A stretch of 64,000 nt of DNA from Paracnuella aquatica. GTDB lineage: Bacteria > Bacteroidota > Bacteroidia > Chitinophagales > Chitinophagaceae. The stretch lies in contig NZ_QOWJ01000011.1 in the NCBI RefSeq assembly GCF_003332885.2, positions 62,001-126,000 on the forward strand, in the 5' to 3' direction. The notes beneath the pieces are model-generated. The model was not told the origin of the DNA, did no database searches, and saw nothing but the letters and a program-made list of their open reading frames with translations. Position numbers and translations under genes: made by a program. The stretch's first letter is position 1. The number at the start of each line of letters is the position of its first letter. Below are positions 56,429 through 64,000 of the stretch, piece by piece.

Positions 56429-57724
56429 ATGAAAAGAACATTTATGACCCTTTTGCTGGCCAGCTCTGGCACCTTGCTATGGGCGCAGCAAACAGGCACG
56501 GACTCAACAACCGGTAACCCGGTGCGTTCCAGCACAGACAACAGCAGCATGCAACAAAACACCATGCAGCAAAACAAAAGCGACAAGTGGGACAAGAAAG
56601 CAACTGGTGATGCCAGCACCCAGCAAAGCACCGGCAGCTACAACGCTTATGGCGCTGCAGTGCCATCGAATGTGCTGCGCACCTTTGGCCAGGAAGTACC
56701 CACCGGTACCGATGCTCAGTGGGAACAATCGAACGAATACTGGCGGGTAAACTACAAAGACAATGAGGGTAAAATGGCACGCCGCTACTACAGCATGAAC
56801 GGCCAAAGCTTTGCCATTGCACTGCCCATTATGTCAACCTTTGTACCCGACAATGTAATGGCCAAAGTGCAGGAACTGTACGGTGATAAAGTGTATGATG
56901 TAACCATGATGCGCAGCACCAGCAACAATCAAAGCGGCACGATGATGCAAAGTGGTGCCAACGCTGCCTGGAGCAATAATGGAACTGCATCGGTAAACGG
57001 CAGCGCTACTGTAGACAATAGCAGTGCAACTGTGAACAGCAACACTTCGGCTAACATGAGCAACAATGGTACTAATACCGTAAACACCGGTACAGATGTT
57101 AGCGGCAGTACTACTATGAACACAACAACTGTTGTGGATCCTGTGGAAGGTGCACATTACCATGTACGCATTATTGAAAACGGTACCGTACGGTCTGAAA
57201 TGATCAACGAAGATGGCAGTGCTTATGTAGCACCTGCGCCAACCGAATCAATGAGTGTTGATCAGCAGGGTATGAACAATGGCCAGCAGATGAACAATGG
57301 TACACAACAGTGGAACAACGGTCAGCAAAGCGGTTCTACCAACAACAGCATGAACATGCAGACCGACAGCACCCGTACACAAGGCAATTGGAACAATACC
57401 AACACAGGTACCGATAGCACCCGCACCACTACCGATAGCACCAATGCTATGAACGGCACCAACACTTCGGCTGATCAAATGCAAACAGATGCCACTACTA
57501 CTGATAATGCTTCAGGCACAACAAGTGGCACCGATATGCAAAACACTACTACAAACAAATCGGACAGCACTGGTGTAAACGGCACTACTACTACCGATGG
57601 CACTACCAACCTGAACAGCGTGGATAACAACAACGCTTATGGTAATACCACTGGCGACAGCACTAACAAAAGCACCAAAAAAATGAATAAGAAAAAAGAT
57701 AAGAAAAAGCACATGGACCAGTAA
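56429..57724 (+). CDS. Secreted Ser/Thr/Asn/Gln-rich protein with PepSY-like domain
   Basis: Protein of 431 residues. The signal peptide is MKRTFMTLLLASSGTLLWAQ. A low-complexity linker is followed by a domain at about 75-165 (VPSNVLRTFGQEVPTGTDAQWEQSNEYWRVNY...YYSMNGQSFAIALP...VPDNVMAKVQELYGDKVYDVTMM) whose layout recalls PepSY-like periplasmic domains. From about 170 to 415 the chain is mostly Asn, Thr, Ser and Gly with a short ordered island HYHVRIIENGTVRSEMINEDGSAYV. It ends in a Lys-rich tail (KKMNKKKDKKKHMDQ). Probably extracytoplasmic; role unknown. Confidence 0.75.
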   Translation: MKRTFMTLLLASSGTLLWAQQTGTDSTTGNPVRSSTDNSSMQQNTMQQNKSDKWDKKATGDASTQQSTGSYNAYGAAVPSNVLRTFGQEVPTGTDAQWEQSNEYWRVNYKDNEGKMARRYYSMNGQSFAIALPIMSTFVPDNVMAKVQELYGDKVYDVTMMRSTSNNQSGTMMQSGANAAWSNNGTASVNGSATVDNSSATVNSNTSANMSNNGTNTVNTGTDVSGSTTMNTTTVVDPVEGAHYHVRIIENGTVRSEMINEDGSAYVAPAPTESMSVDQQGMNNGQQMNNGTQQWNNGQQSGSTNNSMNMQTDSTRTQGNWNNTNTGTDSTRTTTDSTNAMNGTNTSADQMQTDATTTDNASGTTSGTDMQNTTTNKSDSTGVNGTTTTDGTTNLNSVDNNNAYGNTTGDSTNKSTKKMNKKKDKKKHMDQ

Positions 57725-57770
57725 GGTACATGAGTTACATACTTATACTTCATCAACATTCTGGTAACGG

Positions 57771-57793
57771 GCCCCGCAGCAATGCGGGGCTTT
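57771..57793 (+). terminator. Terminator after the Ser/Thr/Asn-rich protein gene
   Basis: An 8-bp stem GCCCCGCA/TGCGGGGC (57771-57778, 57783-57790) with a 4-base loop is followed by TTT. Confidence 0.7.
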
Positions 57794-57866
57794 GCTGTAC
57801 AATGTTTGATAGCAACAATTGTGGATTGCATCAAAAAAGTAGTGCGTTATCCGAACGCCCTGCATT

Positions 57867-57874
57867 TACCTTTG
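57867..57874 (+). promoter_or_regulatory. -7 box of the MFS gene (TACCTTTG)
   Basis: Exact TAnnTTTG match, 24 bases before the MFS ATG at 57899. Confidence 0.6.
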
Positions 57875-57898
57875 CAGCTCTAACAGAAATACATTTTG

Positions 57899-59080
57899 AT
57901 GACTGATACCGGGGGGCGGCTTTATACGCTGAAGTTTGGATTGTTGTGTGCCTCGTCTTTTCTTTTTTCTGCTTCGTTCAATATGCTCATTCCCGAGTTG
58001 CCGGCATACCTCAGTTCGATGGGCGGCGCCGAGTACAAAGGTTTGATCATTGCCCTGTTTACCGTTACAGCAGGCTTTTCGCGGCCGTTTAGTGGCAAAC
58101 TCACCGATACCATTGGCCGGGTGCCGGTAATGGCCATTGGTTCGCTGGTTTGCTTTGTATGCGGCTTTTTATACCCGTTGCTGGGCACTGTTGCAGGCTT
58201 TCTTACGCTAAGGCTTTTTCATGGTTTTTCCACCGGCTTCAAACCCACTGCCACTGCGGCTTATATTGCCGATGTGGTGGCGCCAAACCGCTGGGGCGAG
58301 GCCATGGGTTTTCACGGCATTTGCTTTAGCACAGGCATGGCCATCGGGCCAGCGCTGGGTTCGTTTGTAACCGCTCAATACGGCATCAACGGGCTGTTTT
58401 ATACTTCCTCGCTTTTTGCCTTATTGTCCATTGTTATTTTGGGCAACCTGCCCGAAACACATCCCGAAAAGCAGCGGTTTAAATTTTCTTTTTTAAAACT
58501 GTCGGCGCATGAAATACTGGAGCCCCGCGTGTTGCCGGCAGCCATCATTACGCTGTTGGGTTATGTAAGCTATGGTACTGTGCTTACGCTGGTGCCCGAC
58601 TGGAGCAGCCACCTGGGTGTGGGCAACAAAGGCACTTTCTTTATTGTGTTTACGGTTGCTTCTTTGCTGGTGCGTTTTGCCGCAGGCCGCGTATCCGACC
58701 GGCATGGGCGCATTGCTGTATTAAAATGGGCCTCGGTGCTGTTGGTTGTTTCGCTATTGATCATTGGCTGGGCACAATCGGTGGTGGCGCTGATGGTGGG
58801 CGCATTTATTTACGGCATTGCCACCGGTCTTTTTTCGCCGGCATCCAATGCGCTTACAGCAGATTTAAGTTTACCCGAATACCGCGGTCGTGCCATGGCC
58901 ACTATGTACATTGCTTTGGAAGTAGGCATTGGCTTAGGCGCCTTACTTGCGGGCTGGGCCTTTGCCGATCGCATGCACATGGTGCCGCCCATCTTTTTTG
59001 CATCGGCGCTGGTATCATTGGCGGGGCTTATTTATTTGCTGGTAAAATTCAGAAAGGGCAAGGGCATGCCGCAGCCCTGA
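57899..59080 (+). CDS. MFS transporter
   Basis: Major facilitator protein of 393 residues with 12 predicted membrane helices. The loop 2-3 signature is FSRPFSGKLTDTIGRVPVM (about residues 60-78) and its C-domain counterpart is FAAGRVSDRHGRIAVL. It resembles drug or metabolite exporters of the DHA type; the substrate is unknown. ATG 57899 was chosen over the adjoining TTG codon. It has its own promoter box. The DUF1080 gene starts 34 bases after its stop. Confidence 0.9.
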   Translation: MTDTGGRLYTLKFGLLCASSFLFSASFNMLIPELPAYLSSMGGAEYKGLIIALFTVTAGFSRPFSGKLTDTIGRVPVMAIGSLVCFVCGFLYPLLGTVAGFLTLRLFHGFSTGFKPTATAAYIADVVAPNRWGEAMGFHGICFSTGMAIGPALGSFVTAQYGINGLFYTSSLFALLSIVILGNLPETHPEKQRFKFSFLKLSAHEILEPRVLPAAIITLLGYVSYGTVLTLVPDWSSHLGVGNKGTFFIVFTVASLLVRFAAGRVSDRHGRIAVLKWASVLLVVSLLIIGWAQSVVALMVGAFIYGIATGLFSPASNALTADLSLPEYRGRAMATMYIALEVGIGLGALLAGWAFADRMHMVPPIFFASALVSLAGLIYLLVKFRKGKGMPQP

Positions 59081-59114
59081 TGCTTGCACAAGAAAATGGG
59101 TTAACTTGGCCTTT

Positions 59115-59804
59115 ATGAAAACATTGTTGCTGCCATTAGCCCTTTTTTGTTTGTGGGTAAATACCGCCACTGCACAATCGCGTTCCCTGTTTAATGGAAA
59201 AGACCTCAGCGGCTGGCATGCCGATGTGCCGCAAATGGATAAGGACAGCACGGCACGCAGCCCGTTTTTGGTGCGCAACGGTTTGCTGGTAAGCATGGGC
59301 AAACCCGGCGGCCACCTCATTACCGACGAAAAATTTGAAAACTACCGCCTCGAAGTGGAATATCGTTTTGCCGGAGACCCCGGCAACTGCGGTGTGCTGG
59401 TGCATGCCTCCACGCCCCGCAACCTGTATGGCATGTTTCCGAAATCCATTGAAGTGCAGATGATGCACCAAAATGCCGGGGACTTTTGGGTGATTGGTGA
59501 AGACATTGTGGTGCCCGACATGGAAAAACGCCGCGGTCCCAAAGAAAAATGGGGCTCGGTGGATGGCAAGCTGCGCCGCATTCCCAACCTGACCGATGAT
59601 TCGGAAAAGCCGCTGGGCCAATGGAACAGCATGACCATTGAAGCCGTAGGCGATAAAATTGTGGTGTGGGTAAACGGCACCATGGTGAATTACGGATATG
59701 AAGCAACCGCCAAGAAAGGCCAGATTGCATTGCAGGCAGAAGGAGCCGAAGTAGAGTTTCGCAAAGTGCTGCTGACACCGATTAAAAAGGTGAGCACGGA
59801 TTGA
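59115..59804 (+). CDS. Secreted DUF1080 (3-keto-disaccharide hydrolase-like) protein
   Basis: Protein of 229 residues. The signal peptide is about 1-20 (MKTLLLPLALFCLWVNTATA). A single DUF1080 concanavalin-like domain follows: SLFNGKDLSGWHAD near the start, ENYRLEVEYRFAGDPGNCGVLVHAS, KSIEVQMMHQNAGDFWVIG, then WNSMTIEAVGDKIVVWVNGTMVN. The family includes glycosidases acting on 3-keto-sugars, and many members have unproven function. The start is ATG 59115. Immediately after the stop begins a heptad repeat arm. Confidence 0.88.
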   Translation: MKTLLLPLALFCLWVNTATAQSRSLFNGKDLSGWHADVPQMDKDSTARSPFLVRNGLLVSMGKPGGHLITDEKFENYRLEVEYRFAGDPGNCGVLVHASTPRNLYGMFPKSIEVQMMHQNAGDFWVIGEDIVVPDMEKRRGPKEKWGSVDGKLRRIPNLTDDSEKPLGQWNSMTIEAVGDKIVVWVNGTMVNYGYEATAKKGQIALQAEGAEVEFRKVLLTPIKKVSTD

Positions 59805-59807
59805 GGT

Positions 59808-60078
59808 GGTGAATGGGCAATGGTGAATGGTGGAAGTCGTGAAACGTGAAACGTCAATCGTGAAAGAGGGAACTATGTATGTGAAGAGTAAAACGAAATG
59901 TGTTGTTTAGTAAAAGCCTTTCTAATGATCACGAATAGTGTAGAGAAATAGAAAGCGCACAACTGCATTTTATACTTGATCAAAAGTATCAAACCTTCAC
60001 GCTTCATTTCACGTTTACCGTTTGACGTTTCACGACGTCCACCATTCACCATTGACGTTTCACGGTTCACGTTCCCCC
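59808..60078. repeat. Heptad inverted element (GGTGAAT / AACGTGA words) phased to a stop codon
   Basis: The left arm 59808-59870 has nine 7-base units starting 3 bases after the DUF1080 stop. The right arm 59995-60078 has twelve units whose last base precedes the M23 gene stop triplet (60079-60081) with no gap. The words overlap with the 61.9 kb array (TTTCACG, ATTCACC). Confidence 0.85.
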
Positions 60079-60726
60079 TCAATTCTTCCCCGCTAAATGC
60101 TCCTGCTCGCCTTCAGGCTCCACGCTGGTGTACGACCGCATGGGTTTGAGGTATCGGGCGCCACCCTTGGTTTGAAAGCGGGTGGGCAGTTGCGACCATT
60201 TGCCGCCCTTGTTGTTCCATACAAAAAAATGCAGGTGTGGAAAAAGCGAAAAGCCCGTAGTGCCGCTGCGGCCAATGGCTTGGCCCTGCCGCACCGTATC
60301 GCCTACATTTACCAGCACACCATCTTTTTGCAGGTGCCAGTAACCGGCCCTTGAACCGTCTTCGTGTTCAATAACGATATAGTTGGCAAAAGGCCGGTAC
60401 CTCCGGTTCCAGCCGCCCTTGTTGTTGTTGCCGGCGGTGCGCACCACCACACCATCACGGGCCGCGCTGATCAGTGTGCCTTCAGCCATTTTAAAATCAA
60501 TAGCGGCACGGTTGCGGTGCGAAAATCGGGTAAAATATCCTTGTACCATCAGGTAGCTTTTGCCTTTGGGATAAGGCAAGGCGTAAACAAAACTGGTGTC
60601 TTCCTTCAGGCGACCCCGCTGCAGGTTGCGGGCAGTGGCGCTCTGCGGGTCTTTCGACGCAACACAGCCTACCAAAAAAGCGGTGATTGAAAGAAGCAAC
60701 AAAGGGTATGTAATTCGGTACTGCAC
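60079..60726 (-). CDS. M23 family metallopeptidase lipoprotein, GTG start
   Basis: LytM/lysostaphin-type peptidoglycan endopeptidase of 215 residues. The lipobox FLVGC gives Cys21. The zinc site is seen as His70...Asp77 (HRNRAAID), His131 (YWHLQ) and HLH at 164-166, so all ligands are present and activity is expected. It probably cleaves or remodels peptidoglycan in the periplasm. GTG at 60726 is the only plausible start with a full signal peptide. The 3' end is joined to a heptad arm. Confidence 0.87.
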   Translation of the reverse strand: MQYRITYPLLLLSITAFLVGCVASKDPQSATARNLQRGRLKEDTSFVYALPYPKGKSYLMVQGYFTRFSHRNRAAIDFKMAEGTLISAARDGVVVRTAGNNNKGGWNRRYRPFANYIVIEHEDGSRAGYWHLQKDGVLVNVGDTVRQGQAIGRSGTTGFSLFPHLHFFVWNNKGGKWSQLPTRFQTKGGARYLKPMRSYTSVEPEGEQEHLAGKN

Positions 60727-60974
60727 GGTTTTGAAGGTATCAAAAAATACACCATCGTTTTGCTGGCTTTGAAAAAAGCCTTCCGGTATTTTGGGAAAAC
60801 AAAAAGTTTAGCCGGCGGCAAGTTGCGTTGTGTTTGCAACAGCGCCTTTTTTTGTTTAAAGATGAAGTACTTTATTCAAATAGTTATTTAACCATTGGTC
60901 CGGAAAAAAAGTTTGAATGCCTCAACTGTGCCTATATATTTGACCCAGAATTTTTAAACCCAAACTCCTGCGTT

Positions 60975-61439
60975 ATGAACGTATTTAAAAAAGTGAGCGG
61001 CTTTTTAATGGCCGCCGTAATGGTGGTGTCTTTAACCGCCGCGTTTCCTTCCTCCAAAGTTTCTGAGCCTGTTGCCGTAGCTACCGAAGCACCTGCCGTT
61101 GGCAAGGTTTCGTACAAGCAAATGAAAGCAATGGCTACCAACGTCAAAGGCAGCAAGCTGACGATGAAGGAAAAAATTGCCCTCAAAGTTTTTGGTAAAA
61201 AGATCGCTACCAAAGGCAGCGCTCCTGCAGCCGAAGGCAAATCGCAAGTAATTGCCCTGATCCTTGTTGCCCTGCTGGGCGGCCTGGGCATTCACCGTTT
61301 TTACCTGGGTTACACCTGGCAAGGTGTGGTACAGTTGCTTACCCTTGGTGGCTGCGGTGTATGGGCGTTGATCGACCTGGTGCGCATCATCATGGGCACG
61401 TTGAAGCCAAACGGAAGCGAGTACGCTACTACGCTTTAA
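60975..61439 (+). CDS. TM2 domain-containing protein
   Basis: Protein of 154 residues. The N-terminus MNVFKKVSGFLMAAVMVVSLTAAF is a signal peptide or first membrane segment; then a basic Ala/Lys-rich region. The TM2 domain (about 95-150) reads KSQVIALILVALLGGLGIHRFYLGYTWQGVVQLLTLGGCGVWALIDLVRIIMG, with the GxxGxHRFYLG signature. It is an inner membrane protein of unknown role. The next gene, of DUF2752 type, starts 25 bases later; the two families are often found together. Confidence 0.88.
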   Translation: MNVFKKVSGFLMAAVMVVSLTAAFPSSKVSEPVAVATEAPAVGKVSYKQMKAMATNVKGSKLTMKEKIALKVFGKKIATKGSAPAAEGKSQVIALILVALLGGLGIHRFYLGYTWQGVVQLLTLGGCGVWALIDLVRIIMGTLKPNGSEYATTL

Positions 61440-61464
61440 TTTTACCCACAAACCAGTAACTGCT

Positions 61465-61800
61465 ATGCGTTCGGTATCTTTTCGCTACTATTTTACCCTG
61501 GCCAAACTGGCGCTCATTGTATTGTTGCCGCCCGTTTTGCTGGCCCTGCCCGCCGACTTTTTCGATCATGGAGAAAGCATTTGTTTGTCCAAAGTATTGT
61601 TCGACTTTGAGTGTTACGGTTGCGGCATGACCCGTGCCTGCCAGCACCTCATACACCTCGATTTTGAAAATGCTTTTGCCTACAACATGGGTTCTTTTAT
61701 TGCACTGCCGGCGGTGGGCATTATTTGGGTACAATGGTTTTTTAAAGAAATGCGCCTCATGCGCCTCTACCGCACTGCACTCAACAGCAAACTGGTTTAG
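61465..61800 (+). CDS. DUF2752 domain membrane protein
   Basis: Protein of 111 residues with two or three membrane helices and the family signature CYGCGMTRACQHL (about residues 50-62). Two cysteines in CxxC precede the conserved GxTRA motif. Function unknown. It is adjacent to the TM2 gene in one apparent operon. The start is ATG 61465. A very strong terminator follows. Confidence 0.87.
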   Translation: MRSVSFRYYFTLAKLALIVLLPPVLLALPADFFDHGESICLSKVLFDFECYGCGMTRACQHLIHLDFENAFAYNMGSFIALPAVGIIWVQWFFKEMRLMRLYRTALNSKLV

Positions 61801-61821
61801 CCCAACTTTGAAAGCAACAAT

Positions 61822-61867
61822 GTTCTAAACAAAAGGCCGCTCAATCGAGCGGCCTTTTGTTTAGAAC
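61822..61867 (+). terminator. Terminator after the DUF2752 gene
   Basis: A perfect 21-bp stem (61822-61842, 61847-61867) with a 4-base AATC loop, ending in CCTTTTGTTT. Confidence 0.9.
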
Positions 61868-61888
61868 TACAACATAAAAATTTTACTC

Positions 61889-61955
61889 TTTCACATTTCA
61901 CGTTTGACGTTTCACGATTCAAACATTCACCATTCACCACTGCCCATTCACCGCC
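61889..61955. repeat. Heptad array before the ABC transporter stop
   Basis: 7-base units such as TTTCACG, TTTGACG and CATTCAC run up to the TGA at 61956-61958. They share words with 59995-60078. No left arm is present; the DUF2752 terminator occupies that side. Confidence 0.75.
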
Positions 61956-63719
61956 TCAATCCGGCCGGTGTACCCGCTCCCTGCGTTCGCCCACTTGCTG
62001 GCGCCACATGGCGTAGTACAAACCTTTTTGTTGCAACAGGTCGGCATGGTTGCCGGTTTCCACCACGTGGCCACGTTCCAGCACAAAAATGGTATCGGCA
62101 TGCATAATGGTGCTGAGGCGGTGTGCAATCAAAATGGTGATCTGTTCGCGGCTGGCAGATATGGATCGAATGGTGGCCGTAATGCTTTCCTCAGTCAATG
62201 AATCCAGTGCCGAAGTAGCTTCATCAAAGATCAGCAGGCGTGGGTTGCGCAGCAGGGCACGGGCAATGGAAATGCGTTGCTTTTCGCCGCCGCTCAATTT
62301 CATGCCGCCTTCGCCCAGCACGGTGTCAATGCCCTTTTCGCTGCGTTGCAGCAATCCTTCGCAAGCCGCTTTGTGCAAGGCTTCCAGTATGTCGGCATCA
62401 GTTGCGTCGGCTTTTACAAACAACAAATTATCCCTGATGGTGCCGGCAAACAATTGTGTATCCTGCGTTACAAAACCAATCTGCCGGCGCAGCTCGTTGT
62501 AGCGTATTTCATCCGATCCTTCTTCGTTAAAATATATGGCGCCGCTCACCGGTTTGTACAGGCCCACCAGCAATTTTACCAGCGTACTTTTTCCCGAGCC
62601 CGATGGCCCTACAAACGCAATGGTTTCGCCCACTTTTACCGAAAAGGAAATATCGTCGATGGCATTGCCCGATCCTGTTTTGTGTTTAAATACCACGCTT
62701 TCAAAACCCAGGTTTTGCAGCGGCCCGATCTCCACCGGGTTTTCGGGACGTTGCTCAATGGGTTTGTGCATCAACGTATCGAAGTTGTGAATGGACGCAT
62801 CCACTTCGCGGTATTGCAAAATGATGTTGCCCAGGTCCTGCAGCGGGCCAAAAATGCCGGTGGAAATAAATTGCATGGTAATGAGCTCGCCGGTGCTGAG
62901 CACATTGCGGAAAATAAGCCATAGCAAAATAAACAGGATGGACTGCCGCAACAGGTTGAGCGTGGTGCCCTGCAAAAAAGAAAGCGTTCGCACCTTCCGC
63001 ACCTTGATCATTTCCAGTTCGAATATTTTTTGCGTTTGTTCGCGCAGCCGCCGTATTTCCGGAAACGTAAGCCCGAGGCTTTTTACCAGCTCAATGTTGC
63101 GCAGGCTTTCGGTGATCACGCCGCTCATTTTATTGGTTTCGCGGTTGATGGAGCGCTGCACGGTTTTTATTTTTTTGGACAACAAACCGGTAAGGCTGCC
63201 CAGCACCAAAATGCCAATTACAAATACGGGAATGAGCATCCAGTTTTTGGTGATGCTGTACCAAATCAGGAAACCAATGCCAACGATGGAGGAAAAAACA
63301 ACGTTGATGAATGAGTTGATAAACCGCTCCGTGTCGGTCTTTACTTTTTGCAATACCGAAAGGGTTTCGCCGCTGCGGCTTTCTTCAAATTCCTGGAAGT
63401 TGAGGCGCAGGGTTTGCTTTAGCCCGTCGTTGAAAATTTGCATGCCAAAACGCGCCACAGCCAGCCTTGTAGTGTACTCCTGGAAAGCTTTTGCCAGCCG
63501 CGCTGCCAATGCCACCGCAACGGCCACACCCAGCCAAAAAAGCACGCCGTTGATCAATTCGCTTTCGGGGCGGCTGCCGCGTTGGTTGGCATAGTCGTCG
63601 ATGATTTTACCAAAAATGATTGGATCGATGAGGGTGAGCAACTGCGCTACAGTGGCCAGTAAAAGCGATAGCAACAAAAGCGGACGGTGTGGCTGGAGGT
63701 AACGCCAAAGAATCTGCAT
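61956..63719 (-). CDS. ABC transporter, fused permease and ATPase
   Basis: Half-transporter of the exporter type, 587 residues. The transmembrane domain (about 1-320) has six helices. In the ATPase domain the Walker A motif GPSGSGKSTL is near residue 375, the Q-loop is in FVTQDTQLF, the signature is LSGGEKQR, and the Walker B is LLIFDEATSALD with the H-loop in IAHRLST. All motifs are intact. It resembles MsbA/multidrug-type exporters; the substrate is unknown. It works as a dimer in the inner membrane. The start is ATG 63719. Confidence 0.92.
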   Translation of the reverse strand: MQILWRYLQPHRPLLLLSLLLATVAQLLTLIDPIIFGKIIDDYANQRGSRPESELINGVLFWLGVAVAVALAARLAKAFQEYTTRLAVARFGMQIFNDGLKQTLRLNFQEFEESRSGETLSVLQKVKTDTERFINSFINVVFSSIVGIGFLIWYSITKNWMLIPVFVIGILVLGSLTGLLSKKIKTVQRSINRETNKMSGVITESLRNIELVKSLGLTFPEIRRLREQTQKIFELEMIKVRKVRTLSFLQGTTLNLLRQSILFILLWLIFRNVLSTGELITMQFISTGIFGPLQDLGNIILQYREVDASIHNFDTLMHKPIEQRPENPVEIGPLQNLGFESVVFKHKTGSGNAIDDISFSVKVGETIAFVGPSGSGKSTLVKLLVGLYKPVSGAIYFNEEGSDEIRYNELRRQIGFVTQDTQLFAGTIRDNLLFVKADATDADILEALHKAACEGLLQRSEKGIDTVLGEGGMKLSGGEKQRISIARALLRNPRLLIFDEATSALDSLTEESITATIRSISASREQITILIAHRLSTIMHADTIFVLERGHVVETGNHADLLQQKGLYYAMWRQQVGERRERVHRPD

Positions 63720-63794
63720 GTAACATTATTCGTCAAAAAACGCACCGGGCTGCAATGGCGCCGGGCAGTTGGTTGCGCTGTGTTTTATGGATAA

Positions 63795-63823
63795 AAAAAG
63801 CGCCCCCTTGCGGAGGCGCCCTA
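63795..63823 (-). terminator. Terminator of the M16 peptidase gene
   Basis: A stem of the type GGCGCCTCC/GGGGGCGCT with a GCAA loop on the minus strand, followed by seven T. It lies about 45 bases beyond the stop at 63867. Confidence 0.75.
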
Positions 63824-63866
63824 TAACTATAAACAAACTTGCGGATTAAAGGTTGGCCCTTCTTTT

Positions 63867-64000
63867 TTAAAAAGTTTTGCCTTCCATTTTTTTGCCATCA
63901 GCATCCAGTTCCACCACTTCGTAACCCAGCTTTTTAACCTTTTCCATAATGGTGGCTTTGTCGCCTACCAGCAGGATGTTCATTTGCTCGGGTTTCAGTT
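63867..64000 (-). CDS. M16 family (insulinase-like) peptidase, C-terminal fragment
   Basis: Open on the minus strand from the window edge to TAA at 63869-63867. The 43 visible codons read LKPEQMNILLVGDKATIMEKVKKLGYEVVELDADGKKM in effect, the usual end of Bacteroidota M16 zinc proteases (a LLVGDKxxIxxKLxxLGY motif). The catalytic HxxEH site would lie far outside the window. The assignment rests on this short tail only. Confidence 0.55.
   Translation of the reverse strand, partial: LKPEQMNILLVGDKATIMEKVKKLGYEVVELDADGKKMEGKTF

Noticed and set aside
1-64000. rRNA, tRNA, prophage, insertion sequence, integron, DGR or retron
   Set aside because: No reverse transcriptase, integrase, transposase or phage structural gene is present and no rRNA/tRNA sequence was recognised by eye.

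Overview
The window looks like chromosomal DNA of a Bacteroidota bacterium, most probably a Chitinophagaceae member. The evidence is the gene content (GldC, DUF4290, DUF6089, DUF5117-type metalloprotease, OMP_b-brl_3 TonB receptor, paired OmpH/Skp genes), near-absence of Shine-Dalgarno sequences, and many Bacteroidota-type -7 promoter boxes (TAnnTTTG). Base composition is close to 50% GC. I see no rRNA, tRNA, CRISPR array, prophage or insertion sequence with a transposase.

Layout. 0-5.7 kb: an open-ended unknown gene, an SDR oxidoreductase, an M28 peptidase, a lipoprotein, rpiB and tatC. 5.9-18.6 kb, mostly minus strand: a large zinc metalloprotease, a CNNM/CorC-like membrane protein, gmk, an AraC regulator, a TonB-type receptor, an aldose-epimerase-like protein, murA (catalytic Cys replaced by Asp) and a DUF4290 protein. 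19.3-26.1 kb, plus strand: glycosyltransferase, gldC, yqeY-like, cvpA-like, alpha/beta hydrolase, CBS protein, a one-POTRA BamA-like protein and nadK (TTG start). 26.3-32.5 kb: htpG, small unknowns, DinB-like, DUF4258-like, CBS, SGNH hydrolase and a DMT transporter. 32.7-39.2 kb: a 31-residue membrane peptide gene, then the envelope cluster DUF6089-uppS-bamA-ompH-ompH. 39.3-49.6 kb: carboxypeptidase-regulatory-domain protein, epimerase, 3-hydroxyacyl-CoA dehydrogenase, pheS, murI, hpf and panD coupled to an ATP-grasp gene. 49.8-57.7 kb is more accessory: DUF4397 lipoprotein, a PQQ sugar dehydrogenase broken by an internal deletion, several small unknowns, a secreted proteasome-fold protein, and a Ser/Thr/Asn-rich secreted protein. 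57.9-64 kb: MFS transporter, DUF1080 protein, M23 peptidase, TM2 and DUF2752 proteins, an ABC exporter and the end of an M16 peptidase.

Functional themes. Much of the window serves the envelope: peptidoglycan precursors (murA, murI), the undecaprenyl carrier (uppS), outer-membrane protein assembly (bamA, a second BamA-like protein, two OmpH chaperones), export (tatC), gliding (gldC) and many secreted or lipid-anchored proteins. The usual Bacteroidota run nadK / DUF6089 / uppS / bamA / ompH / ompH / murI appears to be split here into three pieces.

The most unusual signal is outside the genes. At least a dozen intergenic gaps carry degenerate arrays with a strict 7-base period, usually as two inverted arms, and one arm almost always runs up to, or begins just after, a stop codon. 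Arms of one word family (GAACAAG) also surround both copies of a second repeat element built from four short palindromes with GTA- or TAC-type three-base loops. A third element, at 4.5 kb, has nested terminal inverted repeats like a MITE. Other points of interest are a proteasome-like Ntn hydrolase whose nucleophile would be exposed by signal peptidase, a structured short transcript with a 15-codon ORF behind a strong Shine-Dalgarno, two terminators with no gene in front of them, and a series of -7 boxes placed 3-6 bases before the start codon, suggesting leaderless mRNAs.
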